Of a DNA stretch of 40,658 nt, positions 17,079 to 26,072 are shown piece by piece (position 1 is the stretch's first letter; every line of letters starts with the position of its first letter). The notes beneath the pieces were generated by a model, which was not told the DNA's origin, made no database searches, and saw only the letters and a list, made by a program, of their open reading frames with translations. The stretch is from the NCBI GenBank assembly GCA_963205455.1, contig CAUJJL010000084.1:1-40658 (forward strand), given 5' to 3'. Source of the DNA: Verrucomicrobiota bacterium. GTDB lineage: Bacteria; Verrucomicrobiota; Verrucomicrobiia; Opitutales; Opitutaceae. The translations under genes and the position numbers were made by a program.

Positions 17079-19316
17079 TCAGAAAGATGAATCGGCTTCA
17101 TCAAGACCGGTTGGCGCGCGATCAATCCGTACCGCACATGCCTTGTAGCAGGGCTGCCGGGAATGGGGATCGAATGATGGATGAGTCAGGCGGTTCACGT
17201 GCGCGAAGTGCATGGGCATGAAGAGCTGGCCGCTCTGGATATTGGGAGTGATGACGACAAATGCGACCGCTGTGCCGCGGCGCGAACGGACGGTGACCGT
17301 GTCATTGTTTTCCAGGTTCAGCCCCATGGCATCTTTCGGGTTGATTTCGACGTACAGCGCAGTGGGTGCGAGGCGTCGGAGGACCTCACTCTTGTCGGTT
17401 CGGGATCCGGTATGCCATTGTGACGAGGAACCGCGTCCGGTGAGCAGCAGAAAGGGATAGTCGTAGTCGGGTGGCTCGGGCATGGGGCGCGGCGCATCAA
17501 AGTGAAAAACGGCCCGGCCATCAGCCGTGTAGAATTGACCGTCGGAAAAGAGCCGACGTTCGTGCCCGATTGCCGCATTGGCAGAACCGCTTGCATACGG
17601 CCATTGGATGCCACGTGCCGACTCGATGTGATCGTAGCCTTTTATGCCGCTGAAATCGCAGGGTTGACCGCGGGAAAGTTCCCCGAGGATTCCGAACGTG
17701 GCCTCCGGACTCTTCCACCGCGTGAACAGGTAGCCGCAGCCCCACCGCTCGGCGATGAGTTTGAAAATCGAAAAATCGCTCAGGGATTCGCCGGGCGCAC
17801 GAGAAACCTTTCGGATGACTCCAAGCCTGCGCTCTGAGTTGATCAGAACGCCATCCTTTTCACCCCAGCCGGCGGCAGGAAGGAAAAGGTCCGCCAGGCG
17901 GGCAGTTTCGGTTGTGGGATACATGTCCTGAACCACCAGAAAATCGAGCTTTTCACGAAGCGCTGCAAAACGGGATTGATTGATCCATGAGTGAGCGGTG
18001 TTGGTTGCGATCACCCACAGGGCGCGGATTTTCCCATGGTCGATGCCGTCGATGATCTCATCGTACGCCCAGCTCTTGAATGTCGGGATCAAGTCCGGAG
18101 GAATGCCCAGGATTCTGGCCACGTGCGCGCGGTGCGACGCAGATGCGAAATCGTATCCACCCATCAATGACGAGGCATTGCCGAAGAGGCGGGAACCCAT
18201 GGCATTGCATTGCCCGGTGATCGAATTTGCTCCGGTGCCGGGCCGCCCAATGTTTCCCGTCATGAGTGCCAGATTGATGATTGCCTGGGCCGTGCGGGTC
18301 GACTCATGGCCCTGGTTTACCCCCATTGTCCACCAGAACGAAACGCGTTTCCGTGTCGCCACGATTTCGGTCAGGCGATCAAACGTGGCTGATGAAAGGG
18401 CAGTGTCACGGAGTATGCGTTCATACGGAAAGTCGGCGAGAAATGTCCGGAACTCATCGAACCGGTTTGTATGTGCCTCGACGAAGGCCTTATCCACGGC
18501 GCCGCGATCGAGCAGTCCGCGGGCGAGGCCATAGAGCAGAACGAGATCACTTTTCGGTCGCAGCGGAACATGCAGTGTCGCTGCCATGGCGGTCTCCGTG
18601 ACGCGCGGATCAATCACGACAATATCCGGATTGTGCGGATTCCGCATCACACGCTGCCACATGATGGGGTGGGCGATACAGGGATTCGATCCGATGAAGA
18701 TGAGCGCATCGCTTTCTTCAAAGTCGGCATAGGTGTAGGGAGGAGCGTCGAATCCAAATGACTGCCGATACGCGACGTGGGAGGTTGCCATGCACTGACG
18801 CGTGTTCGAGTCGAGGTGAATCAATCCCATGCCAAATTTGGTCAAGGCTCCGAGAAGTGCCATCTCCTCAGTGGTGATCTGGCCGGTGCTGAGCACCGCG
18901 ACGGCGTGTTGACCGTGGCGGGACTGCACGTCCTTGAGACGGTTGACAAAGGTATCGAGAGCTTTGGACCAGGACACGGCTTCCATCTGCCCGGTGATTT
19001 TGTTCCGTAGCAACGGGCTTCGCCCGCGGTCCGGAGCGCCGAGGGGCGTCAAGGCCTCCCATCCTTTGGGACAGGCCATACCGAGATTTACAGGGTATTG
19101 GGGGTTTGGTGTGAGGTTGATCGCCTGACCGGTGTGATCCAGATGCACCGTGAGAGAACAGCCCGTGCTGCAAAAACCGCACACGGATTGGGCCGTGCCT
19201 TCCGGTGTGAGCCTCGCCGGCACGCTGCCCAAGCCGAATCCTCCCGGGTGCAGCACCAGTTCCGAGGTCATTGGACCCTCCCGGGCGGTCAAGGTGCGGG
19301 CAATGCGCTCGTTCAT
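17079..19316 (-). CDS. nasA: assimilatory nitrate reductase catalytic subunit
   Basis: Molybdopterin oxidoreductase that reduces nitrate to nitrite. The 745-residue protein has an N-terminal 4Fe-4S motif with C46, C49, C53 and C82 (CGFCSTGC and ACPKG). C175 in [11 protein letters not shown] is the expected molybdenum ligand. Cofactor-binding segments include [25 protein letters not shown] and the C-terminal [16 protein letters not shown]. It has no twin-arginine signal, so it should be cytoplasmic, and it lacks the extra C-terminal iron-sulfur domain of longer NasA proteins, resembling cyanobacterial NarB in size. Its ATG overlaps the stop of the upstream DmsB-DmsC gene in an ATGA, strong evidence for that start and for coupling. 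Confidence 0.93.
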   Translation of the reverse strand: MNERIARTLTAREGPMTSELVLHPGGFGLGSVPARLTPEGTAQSVCGFCSTGCSLTVHLDHTGQAINLTPNPQYPVNLGMACPKGWEALTPLGAPDRGRSPLLRNKITGQMEAVSWSKALDTFVNRLKDVQSRHGQHAVAVLSTGQITTEEMALLGALTKFGMGLIHLDSNTRQCMATSHVAYRQSFGFDAPPYTYADFEESDALIFIGSNPCIAHPIMWQRVMRNPHNPDIVVIDPRVTETAMAATLHVPLRPKSDLVLLYGLARGLLDRGAVDKAFVEAHTNRFDEFRTFLADFPYERILRDTALSSATFDRLTEIVATRKRVSFWWTMGVNQGHESTRTAQAIINLALMTGNIGRPGTGANSITGQCNAMGSRLFGNASSLMGGYDFASASHRAHVARILGIPPDLIPTFKSWAYDEIIDGIDHGKIRALWVIATNTAHSWINQSRFAALREKLDFLVVQDMYPTTETARLADLFLPAAGWGEKDGVLINSERRLGVIRKVSRAPGESLSDFSIFKLIAERWGCGYLFTRWKSPEATFGILGELSRGQPCDFSGIKGYDHIESARGIQWPYASGSANAAIGHERRLFSDGQFYTADGRAVFHFDAPRPMPEPPDYDYPFLLLTGRGSSSQWHTGSRTDKSEVLRRLAPTALYVEINPKDAMGLNLENNDTVTVRSRRGTAVAFVVITPNIQSGQLFMPMHFAHVNRLTHPSFDPHSRQPCYKACAVRIDRAPTGLDEADSSF

Positions 19317-20920
19317 CGTTTTGGAAGTCCGGGCATGCCTGGGGCTGAAACGGCGCGGAAGAAGAAGGTGCGTTCCACAAACTCGCCGATTGCGAAGAGA
19401 GCAAACCCCGTGCGCAGGTTGTCCGTCGCGAGAAGGACCGCTGCTGCGAATCCGAGTCCGATACGGACGAGAAACGTCGTTAACAGAGGCCCCCGCAGCA
19501 GACGTGCCGAAAGCGACATAGGGCTTTCAGGCCTGTTTGATGGCAGCAAGTGGGTTCCTTCCGCCGCGAGTTTCATGAGTAGTGCTCCCGAAGCGGCCAG
19601 CGGGTGGAGCACGCTCATCGCGGAAATCGCGGCGGTAGACAGAAATTTTCCGAAGGTCCAAGCGGGTGACCAGAACTGGCGCTGAGTGTCCACGTAGATC
19701 ATTGCGGAACAAGCGATCGCGGCTGTGCCTAGGACAATCAGAGAGCCGTTTGCCAGCAGAGGTGCGATGGGAAGGATTCCCCAAGTTGCTGCGAGGTGAC
19801 TGCCTGACACGACCATGACCACACCAAAGACGACCGCCTCCCGGCTGAGCCATGAGCGGCGCAGATTGAGAAAGATGCGCCAGGCGCGAAGCGGCTGGCC
19901 TAGATGGGCCACGCTGGCCACCAGTCCGGCGACAAAAAGTGTGTAGCCGGTCGTTGCGATGCTCGTTGCCGTGAATTCCCTTGTGATGGCCACACTGCTG
20001 GCCACCTGCAAACCGATCCCCAGTTGTGTGAGTACGAGCATTGCCGCGAGGGGAGTGTGTGCACACTGGACAGTAAGCGCATTGGCATCTGCTCGCCGCA
20101 ATGAAGAGGGGAATGGCTTTGATGTAACATAGCGCGTCGTCGGCTGAGTGATTGCCGGATCCGGAGCGCAAGGAAGAAACGTGGAGGGCGTTCCTATCGG
20201 ATCCCCGTTGCGTCGGATGACAGGGATTTTGACAATTGAGATTGCGCGAGTCGGGCATGCCTGCGCACAGGCTGGGGCTTCTCCCACCGTCAGGCGGCCG
20301 TGACACATGTCACACTTGCGAACGATTCCGAGTCGCTCAGAATACTTTGGAACGTCGTAGGGGCACTTCAAAACACAGTATTGGCACCCGATGCATTGGT
20401 CATCGAGGTGACGGACAATTCCGGTGACCGGATCCTTTTCGTAGGCGAGGACCGGGCAGCCATTCAGACAGGCTGGGTCGGCGCAGTGATGACAGGCCGT
20501 CGTGATCGTTTGTTGAAACGGGTGTGCGGCGTCGTCGCTGACAAGCAGCCCGACATCCCTCCAGGTTTCATCTTCATCCAGACCGTTGAGGGCGTGGCAC
20601 CCCGCGACACACGCCTTGCATCCAGTGCAGGAATCCAGGTCCACCTGGAAGGCATACTGTTCGTCGACGTCGGGCTGAGAGAGCGGGATGAGTTCAGAGA
20701 AGCGAGTAACGGATCCGTCGGGCGCCTGCATATCGTGGGCCCTTGAGAAACGCGAAACGGGTGTATCAAGAACGCGCTGTTCTGCCAGCAACTCGGCGAG
20801 GAAGCCGGAGAGGCTTCCGGTCTTGGGAGACGCTTCAATGTCGGGTCGCATCGTCAGCGGGCACGGTGTACGATTGACCGAGGCTGGAGATGCAGGTCGA
20901 AACCGGTCATCTTTGTGCAT
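19313..20920 (-). CDS. fused 4Fe-4S ferredoxin subunit and DmsC-type membrane anchor
   Basis: 535-residue fusion of DmsB- and DmsC-like subunits, probably the electron-input partner of NasA. The N-terminal part holds four complete clusters: C98/101/104/108, C143/146/151/155, C176/179/182/186 and C203/206/218/222. From about residue 285 to the end there are around eight hydrophobic stretches with the DmsC-like [15 protein letters not shown] and [11 protein letters not shown] segments. Separate DmsB and DmsC carry electrons from menaquinol to a molybdoenzyme; here the enzyme would face the cytoplasm. The ATG at 20920 is the first; an ATG at 20851 loses only 23 unconserved residues. First gene of the operon. 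Confidence 0.88.
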   Translation of the reverse strand: MHKDDRFRPASPASVNRTPCPLTMRPDIEASPKTGSLSGFLAELLAEQRVLDTPVSRFSRAHDMQAPDGSVTRFSELIPLSQPDVDEQYAFQVDLDSCTGCKACVAGCHALNGLDEDETWRDVGLLVSDDAAHPFQQTITTACHHCADPACLNGCPVLAYEKDPVTGIVRHLDDQCIGCQYCVLKCPYDVPKYSERLGIVRKCDMCHGRLTVGEAPACAQACPTRAISIVKIPVIRRNGDPIGTPSTFLPCAPDPAITQPTTRYVTSKPFPSSLRRADANALTVQCAHTPLAAMLVLTQLGIGLQVASSVAITREFTATSIATTGYTLFVAGLVASVAHLGQPLRAWRIFLNLRRSWLSREAVVFGVVMVVSGSHLAATWGILPIAPLLANGSLIVLGTAAIACSAMIYVDTQRQFWSPAWTFGKFLSTAAISAMSVLHPLAASGALLMKLAAEGTHLLPSNRPESPMSLSARLLRGPLLTTFLVRIGLGFAAAVLLATDNLRTGFALFAIGEFVERTFFFRAVSAPGMPGLPKR

Positions 20921-21141
20921 GGTGTGGTCCCGTGCTGTGCCAGGTGGATAGCATCAAGGGCGCCGTCGTCTCGAATGATTGTGCGGCATCGGCGCATTCC
21001 TTGGGAAAGTCCGGCGGGTTTCCTTTCGAGCGAGTTGGCGCGCCCGATGATTGTGAGCCAACCCGCACCAAAGGTTTGCGAGGCAGGAGAACGGTGAATG
21101 CGGAAGGTGGTCGCGGCCGTCATGCAGTTGCCGGTCCGCAT

Positions 21142-21157
21142 AGCTGCCGCGATGCCA
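21142..21157 (-). promoter_or_regulatory. possible sigma-54 -24/-12 element for nitrate operon
   Basis: On the minus strand TGGCATCGCGGCAGCT has the GG and GC pairs at the exact spacing of a -24/-12 promoter, with TGGCA at -24 and GCT at -12; the other positions match poorly. It points into the nitrate operon about 220 bp upstream of its first start codon. One such match can arise by chance, and LysR regulators usually work with sigma-70. Confidence 0.25.
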
Positions 21158-21188
21158 GTCTAATCAAATGGCCCAAGAAATGCTCTGC

Positions 21189-21205
21189 ATACCATTAATC
21201 GGAAT
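21189..21205. promoter_or_regulatory. imperfect dyad, candidate LysR-family binding site
   Basis: ATACCATTAATCGGAAT reads as near-symmetric arms (ATACC and GGAAT) around ATTAAT, 18 bp before the LysR start and upstream of the sigma-54-like element. The position, between the divergent genes and next to the regulator's own start, is where a LysR protein would bind. It does not fit the strict T-N11-A rule. Confidence 0.3.
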
Positions 21206-21223
21206 GATGAACGTGATTGATGC

Positions 21224-22153
21224 ATGAAGGAAACGATCGATAGCCGACAGTTGCTTGCCTTCGCGACCCTGGCGCGAAAGCAAAGCTTCACCTTGGCCGC
21301 GAAGGAGTTGTTTCTCACACAGTCCGCGGTGAGCCACGCCATCAAGGCACTCGAACAGGAACTGGAAACGCGGATCTTCAATCGCGTTGGCAAGCGCGTT
21401 TACCTGACGCAGGCCGGAGAGCAGCTGTTGCGTCACGCGGAGAGGATTCTCCGCGAAATGCAGCTCGCACGTGCCGGGCTCGAGGAGCTGCGAAATTGGG
21501 GGCACAGCCGCCTGCGGATCGGGGCGAGTCTCACGGCATGTCAGTACCTGCTCCCTTCGGTTCTGCGCGAATTCAAGCTGAATTCCCCGCGGTGCACACT
21601 GAAGATCGAAACGGGGGATGCCCCAAAGATGGAGGAATTGCTGCGCGACAATCACATCGACCTGGCGATCATGATTGAACCGAGGGATGATGACATCACC
21701 TTCCGCCGACTCTTTGAGGACGAGTTGAAGTTCCTGGTTTCTCCGCTGCATCCTTGGGTCCAAGCCGGTGCAGTTGGCCAACCCGGCATAGCGGACGAGA
21801 CCATCATCCTGTACAGCAAGAGCAGCCAGACGTTTCGGATGGTTTCTGAGTACTTCCTGCACGATCGCATCCCCCTCAATCATGTGATGGAGCTCGGGAG
21901 CATGGAATCCATCAAGGAGCTCGTAAAAATCGGCCTTGGAGTGGGCGTTGTTGCACCGTGGATCGTACAACGTGAATTGGCTGATGCCTCCCTCGTCTCG
22001 TTTCCGCTGGGTGCCCGGCCCTTGATGCGTGTCTGGGGGATTGCCTATCTGCGAGGCAGGAGCCTGACGCTTGCCGAAGAAACGTTTGCCGGCCTATGCG
22101 AAGGCGCCGCACAGCGCCTGGGATTGCAAGCTGAAGTCGTTATGTCGCGCTGA
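21224..22153 (+). CDS. LysR-family transcriptional regulator, probable nitrate operon regulator
   Basis: 309-residue LysR-type regulator. Residues about 8-66 form the winged helix-turn-helix (LLAFATLARKQSFTLAAKEL and TQSAVSHAIKALEQELETRI). The rest is the effector-binding domain, with LRIGASLTACQYLLPSVLRE near 90-110 and the late GSMESIKELVKIGLGVGVVAPW segment typical of the CysB/NtcB/CbbR branch. ATG 21224 gives the standard N-terminal spacing before the HTH. It is divergent from the nitrate operon, the classic arrangement for a LysR regulator and its target. The ligand is unknown; nitrite, nitrate or a nitrogen-status signal would fit. Confidence 0.9.
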   Translation: MKETIDSRQLLAFATLARKQSFTLAAKELFLTQSAVSHAIKALEQELETRIFNRVGKRVYLTQAGEQLLRHAERILREMQLARAGLEELRNWGHSRLRIGASLTACQYLLPSVLREFKLNSPRCTLKIETGDAPKMEELLRDNHIDLAIMIEPRDDDITFRRLFEDELKFLVSPLHPWVQAGAVGQPGIADETIILYSKSSQTFRMVSEYFLHDRIPLNHVMELGSMESIKELVKIGLGVGVVAPWIVQRELADASLVSFPLGARPLMRVWGIAYLRGRSLTLAEETFAGLCEGAAQRLGLQAEVVMSR

Positions 22154-22211
22154 GGGGGATTGTTTGCCCAGCGAGGGTGACGTCGGGTGATGCAGATTGA
22201 TGCATCGAAAA

Positions 22212-22288
22212 TGGCGCAGCCGTAGGGAGTCGAACCCCAAACCTTCTGATCCGTAGTCAGATGCTCTATCCAATTGAGCTACGGCTGC
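22212..22288 (-). tRNA. tRNA-Arg (anticodon ACG)
   Basis: Full cloverleaf on the minus strand: acceptor GCAGCCG pairs with CGGCTGC, U8-A9, D arm from GCTC, anticodon stem TCTGA/TCAGA around loop CTACGGA giving anticodon ACG, and T arm with the TTCGACT loop. Discriminator G is followed by an encoded CCA at 22212-22214. The first anticodon base is probably edited to inosine by TadA, as in other bacteria with this tRNA. It lies between the LysR and gspB-like genes, and no integrase or att-like repeat was seen beside it. Confidence 0.97.
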
Positions 22289-22395
22289 GTGGCGGAAGGG
22301 AAGAAGAAGCAAAGTCGCCCGGCAGAGTGCAAGCGCAATTTTCTTCGCCCGAAAAGCGGTGAATCAGGGCGATGGTGCCACCTATCCCGGTCCAA

Positions 22396-23214
22396 TCAGA
22401 ACGTTTTGGTGTAAACCGCCCCGGCGTCGTCGATGAAGAGGAGTCGATCGGCGTGCACCTCGGTGAGTCGCAGGCCATAGGTGCGTTCAACAATGTCATT
22501 CAGCCGAAAGACGCGGTCGTTCAGGAGCACCTTGGGATCTGAAGCCGAGGCGCGAATTCCGGACACCTTGAATGTGTCGACCACCGCGAGGGCCTGTGGA
22601 TTTGGCGGGATGCTTCGCTTCAGATCTGCCGAGGTGATCTGAATCACCTCGATCGGCGTTGCTGCGGCTGCGGGACCGGACGCGACAGCCGTCGCTTGTG
22701 ACGGTTGAGGATCCGTCGGCGCATGGGCGCCGGAGGCAGCGGGAAGTGTTTGCGTCGCCGGTGCCACAGTCGCCGGGCTGGCGGCTGCTGCACCGGAAGC
22801 GGAAGCAGGCGGAGGATTCGAAACTGCGGGTGCGGGCGCCGTTGATGACGCGACCGGGACTGAAGCAGTTGCCTGTGGAATTGCCTGTGGAAGGGATACC
22901 GTGGAAGGTGTCGCATCCGCTGACGGGGATGTATTCGAGATGCCAGCCCCGTTTGGTGCTGCCTGTGCCCGGCTGCTGGTCGCTGCGATTTGCGTGGAGC
23001 TCTCCTTGAAGATGTACCAGGCGCCTGCTCCCAGGGCGGCAATCAGTACGAGACAGAGCGTGCCGATGATGACCAGAGTCTGTGCGGCCATGGGCTCCTT
23101 GCGTTTCGCCACGCGTGGCGGTGGCGGTGCACCTGAGGAAACGGGGGAGGCAGTCAGCGGTTCATGCGCGCGCTGTTTTTGGGCTTTCTTGAGGGCTTCG
23201 TTGATCAGGCTCAT
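22396..23214 (-). CDS. GspB/ExeB-like type II secretion assembly protein
   Basis: 272 residues with the GspB layout: a short cytoplasmic N-terminus MSLINEALKKAQKQRA, which is the family hallmark, one membrane helix at about 44-69, a long Pro/Ala/Ser-rich periplasmic linker at about 75-190, and a C-terminal domain from about 195 with SADLKRSIPPNPQAL and SGIRASASDPKVLLNDRVF. In type II secretion GspB works with the ATPase GspA to place the secretin in the cell wall. The gene for that ATPase lies 68 bp upstream, so they form an operon. No other secretion genes are in the window. Confidence 0.85.
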   Translation of the reverse strand: MSLINEALKKAQKQRAHEPLTASPVSSGAPPPPRVAKRKEPMAAQTLVIIGTLCLVLIAALGAGAWYIFKESSTQIAATSSRAQAAPNGAGISNTSPSADATPSTVSLPQAIPQATASVPVASSTAPAPAVSNPPPASASGAAAASPATVAPATQTLPAASGAHAPTDPQPSQATAVASGPAAAATPIEVIQITSADLKRSIPPNPQALAVVDTFKVSGIRASASDPKVLLNDRVFRLNDIVERTYGLRLTEVHADRLLFIDDAGAVYTKTF

Positions 23215-23282
23215 GCGCGGGGATGGTTGGCAGGCGGAGTTCGGGAGTGTGCGATTGATGTCGGATGGACCATGCCGGAGGC

Positions 23283-24098
23283 CTAGATTGTGAGCGTTGC
23301 TACGTCCTTAACGGCACGGCGAACGTCCTTCCAAGTGACTTCATCCGACTCTCGCAGGAAAGCGGCCAGAAGGGCCTTATCGCAGAGATTATTTACAATT
23401 CTGGGAATGCCGCGAGAGGCCCGTTGCACGGCCCGGAGCGCCCAGTTGGTGAAGTGCGGACGACCCTGCCCGCCGGCCAGCGTCAGCCGATGGTGAACGT
23501 AATGCGTGAGGTCTCCGATGTCCAAGGGGTTGAGCTCATAGTGGATCAGGATGCGTTGGCGGAGCTGGCGCAACTCGTCGCGAGCCAGGATGGTCTTGAG
23601 TTCCGGCTGCCCCATCAGGACGATTTGAAGCAGCTTTTGTTTGTCGGTCTCCAGATTTGAAAGCAGACGGACCTGCTCGAGCACCTCGAAGGAGAGATTC
23701 TGGGCTTCATCGATGATGAGCACGATGTCGCGACCTGCCTCGATCCGACTCATGAGCACCCGGTTGATCTGGGCGACAAGATCGTGCTGGTTGCGGGCGA
23801 GTTTGGTTTCGCCGAGTTCCGTCAGGATTGCCTTGAGCATCTGGGTCTCGTTGACCCGTGGATTGAGGATAAGCGCGGAGTCCCAGTGGTTGGCGTCGAG
23901 TTCGTTCAGGAAGCGTCGGCAGAGGGTTGTTTTCCCGCATCCGACCTCCCCTACGAGCACGATGAATCCCTTTTTCTGTTCCACGCCGAACTTCAGGTGT
24001 TGCAGCGCGTCGAGATGGGTGGGGCTCAGATAGAGGAATTTGGGGTCAGGCGTGATGTTGAACGGCATCTCCGTGAACCCATAAAAACTCTGGTACAT
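23283..24098 (-). CDS. ExeA/GspA-like AAA ATPase
   Basis: 271-residue AAA ATPase, starting MYQSFYGFTEMPFNITPDP, the standard ExeA/GspA opening. Walker A is GEVGCGKTT at 50-58, Walker B is VLIIDEAQNL near 126-135, and the sensor region reads IVLMGQPEL. Full-length GspA has a membrane helix and a peptidoglycan-binding domain after the ATPase; this one stops after the AAA domain, so it is the short form, also seen in MSHA-like and polysaccharide systems. It precedes the GspB-like gene. The start is divergent from the FtsB-like gene over 100 bp. Confidence 0.9.
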   Translation of the reverse strand: MYQSFYGFTEMPFNITPDPKFLYLSPTHLDALQHLKFGVEQKKGFIVLVGEVGCGKTTLCRRFLNELDANHWDSALILNPRVNETQMLKAILTELGETKLARNQHDLVAQINRVLMSRIEAGRDIVLIIDEAQNLSFEVLEQVRLLSNLETDKQKLLQIVLMGQPELKTILARDELRQLRQRILIHYELNPLDIGDLTHYVHHRLTLAGGQGRPHFTNWALRAVQRASRGIPRIVNNLCDKALLAAFLRESDEVTWKDVRRAVKDVATLTI

Positions 24099-24198
24099 GT
24101 GTTGTGTGGTTGGGAATTGGTCATCGGCAACTTGGTTACAAATCTCCCGTGAAAAAAACGTTGAGGAGAGAATTTACAGTTTTGTGCAAATCCCTTCT

Positions 24199-24495
24199 AT
24201 GGGTGCCGTGGCCGTCAATGTGCGAAAACTGATCATCGGGGTGTACCTCTGCCTTTTTGTCGTGGTGGGGGTGATGTCGGCGGGGTTCTTCTGGCAGACC
24301 CGGCGCGAACTCGAGCAGTTGCGAGGCCAGGAGGTCCGCACGCGCAACCGACTTTCCGAACTGCAGGTTCGCCTTTCTGAACAGGAGAGGATTCTTCAGC
24401 GCCTGCGTGAGGATCCGTCCTATGTGGAGCGCGTCATTCGTCGCAGGCTTCTCTACGCAAAGCCTGACGAAACGGTATTTCGTTTCGAAGATTGA
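24199..24495 (+). CDS. FtsB/DivIC-like septum formation protein
   Basis: 98-residue bitopic protein: a short cytoplasmic N-terminus with VRK, a membrane helix at about 11-31, then a coiled coil at about 34-70 (RRELEQLRGQEVRTRNRLSE) and a basic patch RRRLLYAKPDE followed by a short tail. This is the FtsB/DivIC plan; such proteins join FtsL and FtsQ in the divisome and activate septal wall synthesis. Sequence identity in the family is always low, so the call rests on architecture and on the LYAKPDE-type motif. ATG 24199 is preferred to an earlier in-frame start at 24097, which would overlap the divergent gene. Confidence 0.75.
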   Translation: MGAVAVNVRKLIIGVYLCLFVVVGVMSAGFFWQTRRELEQLRGQEVRTRNRLSELQVRLSEQERILQRLREDPSYVERVIRRRLLYAKPDETVFRFED

Positions 24496-24561
24496 AGCTA
24501 CCCAGGATTCCTGCCGGGCCGGGTGCAACAAAGTGCGCGCCGTGGCAGGCCGAAGATTTCC

Positions 24562-25983
24562 ATGCATCCCCTTATTGATTCCTTTCATCGGGCCGGTCAG
24601 GGCCACGTTTTTGCGTTTTATGACCGCCTATCCCTGGAGGAGCAGCAGCGTCTTTTGGCGGAGGCAGGCGAGATCGACCTGTCGGAAGTCGAGCGGCTCA
24701 ACCGGACGCTCGTTTTCGGCGGAAACTCAGCTGCGCTGGATCTCGCGGGACTTGCGCCGGCACCCTACGAAAAACTGCCGGAAAAGGGTGGCGATCGCGA
24801 CGCGTGGGCGCGGGCCAAGGTCGAAGGAGAGAAGGCTCTGAGGTCCGGACGGGTTGCAGCCTTTACCGTCGCAGGCGGGCAGGGGACGCGATTGGGATTC
24901 GATGGACCCAAGGGCACGTTTCCGGTTACCCCCTTGCGCGGAAAGACACTGTTCCAGGTATTTGCCGAAAAGCTTCGCGCCGCAGAAATCCGGTATGGTC
25001 GGCCGCTTCACTGGTTCATCATGACCAGTCACCAGAATCACGAGGCCACCGAAGGTTTCTTCAAACAGTCACGCCATTTTGGACTCAGTCCGGACCGGGT
25101 GCACTTTTTCCGTCAGGGCCGAATGCCAGCCGTGTCGTTTGATGGAAAGATCATGCTGGAGTCTCGGAGTTCCCTCGCACTCTCCCCGGATGGTCATGGT
25201 GGTTCCTTGCGCGCACTGGATCGGAGCGGTGCGCTTGATTTGATGGAAAAGGCGGGAATCGATATTCTGAGCTACTTCCAGGTGGACAATCCGCTCGTGC
25301 GCTGCATCGACCCTGCATTCATCGGCTGGCACCTGATTTCCGGATCCGACATGACGAGCAAGATGATCCCGAAGGCCTATCCCGAGGAAAAGGTGGGACA
25401 CTTCTGCGTCTTGCGTGGAAAAACAGTCGTCGTGGAGTACTCCGATTTGCCCGTTTCGCTTCAGAAACAACGTGATTCCGTTACGGGAGAATTGCTGTAT
25501 CCCGCCGGCTCCATTGCGATCCATGTCCTGAACCGCGATTTTGTGCGACGCATGGCGCGAGGCGTGGGCGGAGCGGCGATGCCCTTTCATCGTGCCGACA
25601 AGAAGATCCCGACAGTGGATGCTGCAGGCAATCCCGTGAAACCGGACAAGGCGAACGGCATCAAGTTCGAGATGTTCGTCTTCGATGCGCTTCCGTTCGC
25701 CAGCAGGCCGCTTGTCATCGAAACGCGACGGGCCGATGACTTTTCGCCCGTGAAGAATGCTGAGGGCGTGGATTCACCGAAGACGTCGCGTGACGATCAG
25801 ATACGGCAGGCCGTGCGCTGGTTGCGAGCCAACGGAGCGACGGTGGAAACCGATCCAACAGGTCTCCCGGCGTTTGGCATCGAAGTGTCGCCCCTGTTTG
25901 GTTACGACGAGGAATCCTTCAGGGATTCCTGGGCGCGCCTTGCGACAAAACCCGTGATACGGGGGCCCCTGTACCTTGAATGA
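24562..25983 (+). CDS. UAP1/UDPGP-family UDP-sugar pyrophosphorylase
   Basis: 473-residue nucleotidyltransferase of the eukaryote-like UDPGP family, related to UDP-N-acetylhexosamine pyrophosphorylase. It should make a UDP-sugar from UTP and a sugar 1-phosphate. The nucleotide loop VAGGQGTRLGFDGPKGTFPV lies at 103-122, MTSHQNHEATEGFF is near 155, RQGRMPAVSFDGKIML is near 185, and YFQVDNPLVRCIDP is near 240. The exact sugar (GlcNAc-1-P or Glc-1-P) cannot be read from sequence alone. ATG 24562 is chosen over GTG 24523. A phosphosugar mutase gene follows 89 bp downstream; a mutase supplying the sugar 1-phosphate would make a coherent two-step pathway. Confidence 0.87.
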   Translation: MHPLIDSFHRAGQGHVFAFYDRLSLEEQQRLLAEAGEIDLSEVERLNRTLVFGGNSAALDLAGLAPAPYEKLPEKGGDRDAWARAKVEGEKALRSGRVAAFTVAGGQGTRLGFDGPKGTFPVTPLRGKTLFQVFAEKLRAAEIRYGRPLHWFIMTSHQNHEATEGFFKQSRHFGLSPDRVHFFRQGRMPAVSFDGKIMLESRSSLALSPDGHGGSLRALDRSGALDLMEKAGIDILSYFQVDNPLVRCIDPAFIGWHLISGSDMTSKMIPKAYPEEKVGHFCVLRGKTVVVEYSDLPVSLQKQRDSVTGELLYPAGSIAIHVLNRDFVRRMARGVGGAAMPFHRADKKIPTVDAAGNPVKPDKANGIKFEMFVFDALPFASRPLVIETRRADDFSPVKNAEGVDSPKTSRDDQIRQAVRWLRANGATVETDPTGLPAFGIEVSPLFGYDEESFRDSWARLATKPVIRGPLYLE

Positions 25984-26072
25984 GCAACTTTGTTCTGCCG
26001 GCGTGCGACGGGAGACACAAGGCGCATTGCCTTCCTGGCGGCCGACAGTTTGTATGAAACCGCCCTTCAACT

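Larger units (their letters stand above)
20921..21223. promoter_or_regulatory. divergent control region between nitrate operon and LysR gene
   Basis: 303 bp without a credible gene; the small frames here overlap each other and show no family features. It must hold the promoters of the minus-strand nitrate operon and of the plus-strand LysR gene. Two candidate sites, listed separately, lie near the LysR end, which would give the operon a leader of roughly 200 bases. No sigma-70 promoter stood out on either strand. Confidence 0.6.

Noticed and set aside
20854..21141. 95-codon minus-strand frame in the nitrate control region as a small leader gene
   Set aside because: No similarity recognised, overlaps the start of the DmsB-DmsC gene in another frame and has ordinary shadow composition.
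22200..22300. tRNA gene as a possible integration site
   Set aside because: No integrase gene, no direct repeat of the tRNA 3' end and no change of gene style next to it.
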